Shown here: in pieces, positions 26,665-33,464 of the stretch | Layout of the letters: the number at the start of each line of letters is the position of its first letter | Position numbering within the stretch: the first letter of the stretch is position 1 | DNA from: Allomuricauda sp. M10 | GTDB taxonomy: Bacteria > Bacteroidota > Bacteroidia > Flavobacteriales > Flavobacteriaceae | Assembly (NCBI RefSeq): GCF_020782875.1 | Contig: NZ_JAJGBN010000004.1 | Coordinates: 248,001 to 312,000, forward strand | Direction: 5' to 3' | Length of the DNA: 64,000 nt | Notes under the pieces: generated by a model | Told to the model about the DNA's origin: nothing | Seen by the model: the letters and a program-made list of their open reading frames with translations, nothing else | The model's database searches: none | Translations under genes and position numbers: made by a program

Positions 26665-27477
26665 ATGAAGAAAAACTACATTTTAGCAACGTTCGTGGCC
26701 ATAGTGTTCTTTGGCTGTGACAAGGAAGATGTTTCACAAACCGAGGAAACCATTGCTGCCGTGAACCATACGTATAAGTACAAAAAAGATAAGGACAAGA
26801 ATGGGGGCTGTGATATCAGTTTATTTCCGGATCTTCCTGAAACCTTGAATGCCTGTACCACTGCAAAAGGTGTTGATGCAGACAACAGTTATTTCAATTT
26901 GACCATTAATGATTCCAGTTTAGCGGGTGATTATGGTGCCTGGTGTGTAGATGTGGATTTGTCCCTTAATGCCGATGAATGTTTTGAGGCCAAGGTTTAT
27001 TCCAGTTACGAAAGTTTGCCAGAGGGCAAATTTGAACATCCTGAAAATTTTGATTTGATAAATTGGATCTTGAATCAAAATTTTATCGGATCGGAAAGCC
27101 CAAGTGGTGGAACCTACACCTTTGGTGATGTACAATGGGCCATTTGGGAATTGATCGATGATCAGAACTGTGCCCTTTGTGCTTATTTAGGTTCTGATTG
27201 GAGCAAAACCAAGGGTCAAGAAATAGTTGATCTAGCACTTGCCAATGGGGAAGGATATGAACCAGGTGACGGTGACTCACTTGCCATAGTGCTCATCCCT
27301 ACCAATAACAGGCAAAGCATTTTTATTCCCTATGAATTGGAATGTGGAGATAATGTTGGTACCATCTGTAAAAGAAAAAACCGCACATGGAAATGTATAA
27401 GACAAGGCTGTAAGCACGAAAAAAACAAACGAAAGAATCAACACGGAAGAAAGAAATTCAAATGTTCTTCCAAGTAG
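26665..27477 (+). CDS. lipoprotein with candidate Cys-Gln thioester domain, paralogue 2
   Basis: This 270-residue lipoprotein (lipobox Cys18, VFFGC) is a tandem paralogue of the preceding gene. Residues 49-227 align closely, keeping WCVD (Cys94), VQWAIW (Gln157) and the same 63-residue spacing. It lacks the second beta domain. Instead it ends in a 36-residue tail (235-270) with 16 Lys/Arg and four Cys. The basic tail could bind polyanions such as polysaccharide or DNA; that is inference. Its own terminator follows. The two genes have separate leaders and terminators, so they are independently transcribed. Confidence 0.75.
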   Translation: MKKNYILATFVAIVFFGCDKEDVSQTEETIAAVNHTYKYKKDKDKNGGCDISLFPDLPETLNACTTAKGVDADNSYFNLTINDSSLAGDYGAWCVDVDLSLNADECFEAKVYSSYESLPEGKFEHPENFDLINWILNQNFIGSESPSGGTYTFGDVQWAIWELIDDQNCALCAYLGSDWSKTKGQEIVDLALANGEGYEPGDGDSLAIVLIPTNNRQSIFIPYELECGDNVGTICKRKNRTWKCIRQGCKHEKNKRKNQHGRKKFKCSSK

Positions 27478-27487
27478 ATTAAAATCT

Positions 27488-27517
27488 AAGAGGGCCTAAT
27501 CGGCCCTCTTTTTTTTA
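27488..27517 (+). terminator. terminator after lipoprotein 2
   Basis: AGAGGGCC (27489-27496) pairs with GGCCCTCT (27502-27509) and is followed by T-rich sequence. It also lies just beyond the 3' end of the convergent CapK-like gene. Confidence 0.88.
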
Positions 27518-27520
27518 TCT

Positions 27521-28828
27521 CTATTTGAATTCAAAATATTCATTGACGATTTTTTTTCGTTTCCCTGATGCCAGTAAAGGTATCCCATCAACATATTCAA
27601 ACAATATTGTGGCATCATTGCCCAAATACGGTTTAAAATAATCAACAATTTGATTTTCTTGGACCTGTCCTTTTATTGCGTTCAATCGGAAAGCATAGTC
27701 CTTTTTCCCTATTTGCGCAAATTGAAATTGACGGATACTCCCATAGTCCAAAACCATATAAAAAACATGGGGATTTACCATTTTACCCGTAGTATCGAAT
27801 ACAGTATCCATGCGTCTTCCAAAGATGGATGAAAAATAGGGTCCAAATTTAGATTCTTCATAAACTACCAAATCTCCGGTATCATAACGGATCATGGGCA
27901 TGGCATAGTTGAAGAGATCAGTAAGCACAAGTCTACCTAGTTCACCGCTCCTCACATGTTCATTGGAATCCAGTGCCAATACCTCAAAATAATAACTGGC
28001 CCAATTAGGCATTAATCTAGTGGGTTCCTTAACGGTTTCCTGGGCAAGGATTCCGTTTTCTTGATTGGAATATCGGGCGTAGACGCTGGTTTTAAAGTAT
28101 TTGGACATCCTTTCCCGCTCTTTGTCCTTCAAATTTTCCGCAAAAGAAATTATTGAGTTGGTTCCCTGTATTTTTGGAACCACTTCCATGCTATCCATAA
28201 AATCACAAAGTATCTCAAAAAAAGAGGGGTAGCCTAAAACGTTCTTGGGCAGCTTGTCTTTGCCAATATCGGAAACCAACTTGGTTAAATCCTTTTTGGA
28301 GGTATCCATAACATTATGGGCATAAATGTTCTGTAACCAGGAAACCAGCCTTCCTTTTTGGTTTTTGTGATCCCAAAGCTTTAGGAAATACAATTTATCT
28401 CCCAAGATGTGTCCCGCTTGCCCCGAAAAATAGATGACATCGGCAACGTTCCTGTTTTTTTTATTCTTATCCTGAAAAATCTTGAATGGTATTCCCGTGG
28501 ACCCACTTGTAGAAATAGGAAATAATTCCATTTTATCAAAGCGGGAAGATCTAAAACCTTCAAAATTGTCCAAGATCAAATTCTTGTTTATGATTGGAAA
28601 ATCCTGAAGCTTTTTAAAATCCGAACACCTTTTATAAAAAGGGACGGTGGTGGTAGCATGAATCAAAACCTTGCTCAAATGCCCATCTCTTTTTTGCACC
28701 GCCTCTACATCCAGAGGATTTTCAAGGATGTTCCTTATTTCTTCATAGTGCCTTTTAACTGGCTTTCCTTTTAAGGAATCCAGCCCCCAAAACGCCCTTC
28801 TTCTCAAGACGCTCAAAATATCGGTCAT
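27521..28828 (-). CDS. CapK/PaaK-like adenylate-forming enzyme
   Basis: This 435-residue protein resembles the phenylacetate-CoA ligase / coenzyme F390 synthetase / CapK group. The adenylate motif STSGSTGIPF lies near residue 107, and MIRYDTGDLV and FGRRMDTVFDTTG give the second half of the AMP-binding fold. Enzymes like this activate carboxylic acids, and CapK members occur in capsule loci. Here it stands next to a NeuD-like acetyltransferase, so it may serve surface-glycan decoration. The acyl substrate is unknown. The 117 bases to the next gene hold nothing I recognise. Confidence 0.82.
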   Translation of the reverse strand: MTDILSVLRRRAFWGLDSLKGKPVKRHYEEIRNILENPLDVEAVQKRDGHLSKVLIHATTTVPFYKRCSDFKKLQDFPIINKNLILDNFEGFRSSRFDKMELFPISTSGSTGIPFKIFQDKNKKNRNVADVIYFSGQAGHILGDKLYFLKLWDHKNQKGRLVSWLQNIYAHNVMDTSKKDLTKLVSDIGKDKLPKNVLGYPSFFEILCDFMDSMEVVPKIQGTNSIISFAENLKDKERERMSKYFKTSVYARYSNQENGILAQETVKEPTRLMPNWASYYFEVLALDSNEHVRSGELGRLVLTDLFNYAMPMIRYDTGDLVVYEESKFGPYFSSIFGRRMDTVFDTTGKMVNPHVFYMVLDYGSIRQFQFAQIGKKDYAFRLNAIKGQVQENQIVDYFKPYLGNDATILFEYVDGIPLLASGKRKKIVNEYFEFK

Positions 28829-28945
28829 ATAGTCAAATTAATTTGATGACTTCCCTTAAAACAAACATTGTTCGTCCGTTCAGAAGCACAAGACGGCACA
28901 ATATTCAAATAATTCAACAGCTTTTGGGGGAATGGCTGTGGATAT

Positions 28946-29608
28946 TTACAAGTATTTTTCTCCAAGTTCCCTTGGTCTAATAAATTTAGCTGGAACTCCA
29001 TAATATACTGAAAATGAATCGGCATCTTTGGTCAGCAAAGCACCTGCTCCTATTACGGTGTGTTCTCCTACCGATCCACCGTTTAGAATAGTAGCACTGA
29101 TAGAAATAGCAGAATACCGACCGACCGTTACATTACCTCCCAAAGTAGAGTTTGGTGCAACACTACTATATTCCATTATGGTGGATTCATGCCCAACACT
29201 GGCTTTTGTATTTATGATGGTAAAATCTCCGATTACGCTATCAGCATTGATAATGGCTCCTGCCATAATCATGATTCCTCTACCTAGGCTGACATTCTTT
29301 CCTAAAATCGCGCTTGGATGAATGGCATTGATAAATTGAATATTCGGCTCTATTTTCAATAGCTCTTGGGCAATCTTGGATCTTCTCCAGTTATCTCCAA
29401 TAGCAATGAAAAATTTTAGTCCGGGAAACTTTTTTAATAGCTCGGGAACTACATCTGTTCCACCCCAAATCTTAAATCCCAATACATCCGGACCTATATT
29501 TTTATTAGAATCCAGTAAACCTATTATTTCATATTTTCCGGATTTTTCCAAAATGTCAATTGTGACTTTTGCATGTCCGGATGCTCCAAAGATTACAACT
29601 TTTTCCAA
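28946..29608 (-). CDS. NeuD/PglD-like sugar O- or N-acyltransferase
   Basis: This 220-residue protein has an N-terminal Rossmann-like sugar-binding domain (VVIFGASGHAKVTID) and a C-terminal left-handed beta-helix of hexapeptide repeats from about residue 95 (GKNVSLGRGIMIMAGAI and onwards). The presumed catalytic His is in SVGHESTIM. This is the NeuD/PglD/EpsM layout, which acetylates sialic acid or UDP-4-amino-sugars. It is separate from the main polysaccharide locus at 49.7-64 kb. It sits upstream of the CapK-like gene in the same direction, 117 bases away. Confidence 0.88.
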   Translation of the reverse strand: MEKVVIFGASGHAKVTIDILEKSGKYEIIGLLDSNKNIGPDVLGFKIWGGTDVVPELLKKFPGLKFFIAIGDNWRRSKIAQELLKIEPNIQFINAIHPSAILGKNVSLGRGIMIMAGAIINADSVIGDFTIINTKASVGHESTIMEYSSVAPNSTLGGNVTVGRYSAISISATILNGGSVGEHTVIGAGALLTKDADSFSVYYGVPAKFIRPRELGEKYL

Positions 29609-29692
29609 TTTATTTTTATTGGCAATTCACGATATGAAAGTACATATTTGTTTTGCCTAACGAAAATAAATTAGACGATGTTCAAAAAATTA

Positions 29693-30055
29693 TCATGATA
29701 AAAACCGTATAGTAAGAAAATACGACGGAGATTCCCCATTAGAAGCTCTTACCGCATTCACTATGGGCAAAACAAATCCTAAAATTCCCGCTGTGATCAA
29801 TCCCAAAATTCCAAGACCCAACAATAGGATGGCCGGAATGCTGATGATGACATAAAGGAAAAGGCTCAACTGCAAATTGATGATGGCCTTTCCATGTTCA
29901 TCCATACCTTCTACACTGTTTCTTGAGGACAACCAAATGATCAAAGGGGTGATGAATCCCCCAAAACCGATGGCATAGGACAATAATTGGGTAAGATGGG
30001 TAATGGCCAACAAAGTATTGTCCGTTCTAACTACTTTTTCATTGATGACTTCCAT
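29693..30055 (-). CDS. DUF4870 small membrane protein
   Basis: This 120-residue protein has three hydrophobic segments (about 22-42, 66-86 and 86-108). It fits DUF4870 (TIC20-like small membrane proteins), with the typical LSYAIGFGGFITPLIIWL and DEHGKAIINLQLSL segments. The role is unknown. It is divergent from mnmE across 88 bases. Confidence 0.85.
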   Translation of the reverse strand: MEVINEKVVRTDNTLLAITHLTQLLSYAIGFGGFITPLIIWLSSRNSVEGMDEHGKAIINLQLSLFLYVIISIPAILLLGLGILGLITAGILGFVLPIVNAVRASNGESPSYFLTIRFLS

Positions 30056-30130
30056 TTTTGATTGATTTTGATGATTATACCATATAAGTATCCCTTTTTA
30101 CCAAAATGTTACAGCAGGCCAGCTATTTCG

Positions 30131-30138
30131 TATTTTTG
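30131..30138 (+). promoter_or_regulatory. -7 box immediately before mnmE
   Basis: TATTTTTG is an exact TAnnTTTG box. The mnmE ATG is at 30144, only five bases beyond it, so the mRNA would be leaderless or nearly so. Confidence 0.65.
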
Positions 30139-30143
30139 CCCAC

Positions 30144-31514
30144 ATGTCGTATACAGATACCATTGTTGCCCTTGCTACCCCATCAGGAACCGGTGCCATT
30201 GCCATCATCCGTGTTTCTGGGCCTGATGCCATCATACTGGCAGACGGTATTTTTCAATCGGTAAAAGGCAAAAAGTTGACGAAGCAAAAAAGTCACACCA
30301 TCCATTTGGGACATATTGTGGATGACACCAAGATTCTAGACGAGGTGTTGGTTTCACTTTTTAAAGGGCCACATTCCTATACCGGTGAAAATGTGGTGGA
30401 AATCTCATGCCATGGTTCGCCCTACATTCAACAACAGATCATTCAACTATTGTTGAGAAAGGGTTGCCGGGCTGCTTCCGCTGGAGAGTTTACCTTGAGG
30501 GCATTTCTGAATGGGAAAATGGATCTAAGCCAAGCTGAGGCCGTGGCCGACCTGATTGCAAGCGACAGTGAAGCGGCCCACGATATTGCCATGCAACAAA
30601 TGCGGGGTGGGTTCAGTAACGAGATCCAAAAATTAAGGGAAGAACTGCTCAATTTTGCATCGCTGATTGAACTGGAACTCGACTTTTCCCAAGAGGATGT
30701 GGAATTTGCAGACCGAACACAATTCAATCAATTGTTGGGGAGAATCAGTGAAGTATTAAAAAAACTAATCGATTCCTTTGCTTTGGGAAATGTCATCAAA
30801 CATGGTATTCCAGTGGCCATTGTGGGGCAGCCCAATGTGGGGAAATCTACCCTTCTCAATGTGTTGTTAAATGAAGAAAGAGCGATAGTCAGCGATATTG
30901 CGGGGACCACTCGTGATACCGTGGAGGACCATATCAGTATTAAAGGCATCAATTTTAGGTTTATAGATACTGCAGGAATTCGAGAAACAGAAGATGTGGT
31001 AGAGAAAATCGGTATTGAGCGCACTTTTGGGAAAATTGAACAGGCCCGACTTATCATCTATCTATTTGAAGGAGAGCATTTTGAATCCTCGGTATTGGAA
31101 CAACTTCAAAGCAAATACCAGAACAAGCAAATTTTGCCCATCTGCAATAAAATGGATCTTTTGAGCAACTCACAGATGGAAAGCATCAAACGTGAAGTAC
31201 CCAACGTACTTTTCCTCTCTGCCAAACACAAAATCGGTATTGCCGAACTGGAAAGCCAGTTGCTGTCATTGGTAGATTCAGGAGCTTTGAGCGGTGATAC
31301 CACCATCATCTCCAACAGCAGACATTATGACGCCCTATTGAAAGCTTTGGAGGAAATCCAAAAAGTGAAGGAAGGCTTGGACATAGACCTTTCCAGTGAT
31401 CTGATGGCCATAGATATTCGCCAGGCCTTGTATCATCTCGGGGAAATCACGGGCAGCGTGACCACGGATGATTTATTAGGTAACATTTTCTCCAATTTCT
31501 GCATCGGGAAATAA
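30144..31514 (+). CDS. mnmE: tRNA uridine-5-carboxymethylaminomethyl GTPase MnmE
   Basis: This 456-residue GTPase works with MnmG to modify U34 of tRNAs. The N-terminal formyl-THF-binding domain begins DTIVALATPSGTGAIAIIRVSG; the G domain has G1 GQPNVGKS near residue 230, G3 DTAG and G4 NKMD; and the C-terminus ends in the essential FCIGK with its cysteine. Length is typical. An exact -7 box is five bases before the ATG. No terminator stands out downstream before the convergent PAP2 gene. Confidence 0.97.
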   Translation: MSYTDTIVALATPSGTGAIAIIRVSGPDAIILADGIFQSVKGKKLTKQKSHTIHLGHIVDDTKILDEVLVSLFKGPHSYTGENVVEISCHGSPYIQQQIIQLLLRKGCRAASAGEFTLRAFLNGKMDLSQAEAVADLIASDSEAAHDIAMQQMRGGFSNEIQKLREELLNFASLIELELDFSQEDVEFADRTQFNQLLGRISEVLKKLIDSFALGNVIKHGIPVAIVGQPNVGKSTLLNVLLNEERAIVSDIAGTTRDTVEDHISIKGINFRFIDTAGIRETEDVVEKIGIERTFGKIEQARLIIYLFEGEHFESSVLEQLQSKYQNKQILPICNKMDLLSNSQMESIKREVPNVLFLSAKHKIGIAELESQLLSLVDSGALSGDTTIISNSRHYDALLKALEEIQKVKEGLDIDLSSDLMAIDIRQALYHLGEITGSVTTDDLLGNIFSNFCIGK

Positions 31515-31580
31515 TGGTTGTTTTATGTATACTTTCGGCCTGCCAATTTTAATTGGAGACATAATTCAATTTGGCATTGA

Positions 31581-32180
31581 TTAAAACTTATAAACCAAAC
31601 CCAAAGCATAGGACCCATCCCCACTTTGAAAACTTAACTCAAAATGCTCTTGTGCGTAGGGAGTTGTAAATAGATATGTACTCCCAATACCGACGAGGGC
31701 TCCGCCAAGAACATCCCAACCGTCATGTCGGTCATTTAATCCCTCCACCCTACTGTAAGCCACAAAACCTGCGACGGCATAGGCAGGGATTCCATATTTC
31801 CAACCATATCTTCTTTGCAGGAAAGAGGCTCCCTGAAATGCAAAGGAAGTATGACCAGAAGGGAATGCGTGTCCATCAGTTCTTCCTTCCGGTCTTGGCT
31901 TGTTAATAGCATACTTTAAGATCCAAGTTGCTGTTAAATTAGCAGACATTGATTTGCCCAATTGCCAAAACCCTTCCTTGTCTCCTTTGGCCAAAACGGT
32001 AATAAGCGAAACAGCCGTAGGGGCAAACTGGGCAAAATCCCCTGCCCGTTCAATGGTTGTTTCCCTCATTATTTCTTCAGCAGAATCTGTTTGCTGACCA
32101 AATACTTTGCCTGTTAAAACAAAGAACAGGGCTGTACAAATTATACATCTTGTTACCATCGTTTCCTTCTTATTCATCAA
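31581..32180 (-). CDS. PAP2 family phosphatase
   Basis: This 199-residue exported protein (signal peptide through about residue 28, ending VFGQQ) has the three acid-phosphatase motifs: KYAINKPRP, FPSGHTSFAF and SRVEGLNDRHDGWD. Family enzymes dephosphorylate lipid phosphates such as undecaprenyl-PP, phosphatidic acid or lipid A. The last strand, ending YKF, resembles an outer-membrane strand, so its membrane location is not certain. Its start overlaps the stop of the PepSY-like gene by 11 bases, so both are one transcript. Confidence 0.9.
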   Translation of the reverse strand: MMNKKETMVTRCIICTALFFVLTGKVFGQQTDSAEEIMRETTIERAGDFAQFAPTAVSLITVLAKGDKEGFWQLGKSMSANLTATWILKYAINKPRPEGRTDGHAFPSGHTSFAFQGASFLQRRYGWKYGIPAYAVAGFVAYSRVEGLNDRHDGWDVLGGALVGIGSTYLFTTPYAQEHFELSFQSGDGSYALGLVYKF

Positions 32181-32616
32181 TTGTTTTGATCAATTGACCA
32201 TCGGTGCCTATCAAAACCTCCATTTCCTCTTTTCCTTTTTCCAATGCAATCTCATATTGAGATCCGTTCGGGTTTTCAACTAATTCTACCTCATCAATAT
32301 TGTACTCGGGGAATTGTGTGTTTAAGGTTGCCAATACATTGTCAGGAATGTCCTTTTTCTTGATTTCACGTTCTGTCTCTTTCCACGCACCGTCTTCCAA
32401 AAAATTAGCGGAATATTCGGTACCGTTCATTTGGAATTCGGCCTCCCATTCCTTATCCGATTCTTTGCCCCAAGAAACCTTTTTCACCTGCGGAAACTTT
32501 TTTTCAAAGGACGCTTTTACACGAGGTGGAACCGAAGTACGTTGTGCAAAAGCATAAAATCCAAATCCCAAAATCAATGCTATGGGCAATCCGATGACAT
32601 ACTTTTTATTCTTCAT
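32170..32616 (-). CDS. PepSY-like exported protein
   Basis: This 148-residue protein has an N-terminal hydrophobic signal (to about residue 25, FAQR) and two PepSY-like (putative beta-lactamase-inhibitor-like) units, seen as PPRVKASFEKKFPQVKKVSWGKE and IPDNVLATLNTQFPEYNID. Such small periplasmic proteins are often under two-component control and bind no known ligand. It overlaps the PAP2 gene. Two sets of 11-bp-spaced half-sites lie 18-82 bases upstream of its ATG. Confidence 0.88.
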   Translation of the reverse strand: MKNKKYVIGLPIALILGFGFYAFAQRTSVPPRVKASFEKKFPQVKKVSWGKESDKEWEAEFQMNGTEYSANFLEDGAWKETEREIKKKDIPDNVLATLNTQFPEYNIDEVELVENPNGSQYEIALEKGKEEMEVLIGTDGQLIKTIDE

Positions 32617-32633
32617 GATCTACTGATTTTAAA

Positions 32634-32698
32634 TTCTTTAGTAAATCTAGACCCCAATTCTAAAGAAGGTTTTAAGCAATTCTAAAGCAGTCTTAAAG
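32634..32698. promoter_or_regulatory. array of OmpR-type half-sites upstream of PepSY-PAP2
   Basis: Half-sites TTCTAAAG (32658), GTTTTAAG (32669), TTCTAAAG (32680) and TCTTAAAG (32691) recur at exactly 11-bp steps. A further TTCTTTAG (32634) with ATCTAGAC 11 bp on lies closer to the gene. The pattern matches sites at 35922 and 37940. Confidence 0.65.
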
Positions 32699-33454
32699 TT
32701 GTTTCTGTTCATCAGTATGGGTCGGAACCATGTGGCGATGTGAAATGTAGATCATCAAACCGATCAACACTACAGAAACAAGGGTTGCGGGTAAGGTGCC
32801 AAGGTTTAACCCTCCTTTGGCCAAAGGTTTGGTCAAAAAATCGCCGAAGGTTGCCCCAAAAGGCCTTGTGAATATAAATGCAACCCAAAAAAGGATGATC
32901 TGGTTCATCTTTGTAAAATAATGTAGGAGTATCACCAAAACGATAATTCCTGCGGTAACAAAGGCCCCGTATAAATAGCTCAGTCCAACAACATCACTCA
33001 AATAATCCCCAAAGGCGGTTCCGAGGCTGTTGGAAAACAAAATGGCAATCCAATAATGGACTTCTTTGTTTCTATCAAATATGGGGTAAACCTCTAGGTT
33101 TCCAAATCTTTTGTGCCAAGTAAGAAGCGTCAAAATCAATCCAGAAAATAGCAACAGACTCCCCCACGTGTAACCCAAATGAAGGCTTCTATCTATAAAA
33201 TCGGATATTTCGGTGCCCAAGGTGGTGGTACCAATGATAACGAGCCAGTACCATACAGGGATGTATGTTTTTCTGGTCAGTTGAATGCCCAGCACCAGCC
33301 CGAAAAAAATCAAGGTGATCAAAATTCCCGTAGCGTATCCCAACCCTAAGGTTTGGGCAATAAAATCGCCCAAAGTTTCCCCCAACGTGGTTGCAACAAT
33401 TTTCATCAACCAAAACAATAGGGTTATCTCTGCAACTTTGTTCAGTGTCTTCAT
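32693..33454 (-). CDS. COG4705-like integral membrane protein with fourfold repeat
   Basis: This 253-residue protein has about eight membrane segments arranged as four copies of a two-helix unit. Each unit opens with a variant of LGxxxGDF followed by LGLGYxxG: TLGETLGDF, TLGTEISDF, SLGTAFGDY and FGATFGDF. It matches the COG4705 family of uncharacterised membrane-anchored proteins. ATG 33454 is preferred because the longer frame to 33565 would overlap the TonB receptor gene. It follows the TonB-dependent receptor by 10 bases, and probably shares its transcript. Function unknown. Confidence 0.82.
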   Translation of the reverse strand: MKTLNKVAEITLLFWLMKIVATTLGETLGDFIAQTLGLGYATGILITLIFFGLVLGIQLTRKTYIPVWYWLVIIGTTTLGTEISDFIDRSLHLGYTWGSLLLFSGLILTLLTWHKRFGNLEVYPIFDRNKEVHYWIAILFSNSLGTAFGDYLSDVVGLSYLYGAFVTAGIIVLVILLHYFTKMNQIILFWVAFIFTRPFGATFGDFLTKPLAKGGLNLGTLPATLVSVVLIGLMIYISHRHMVPTHTDEQKQL

Positions 33455-33464
33455 TTTTAAGAAA

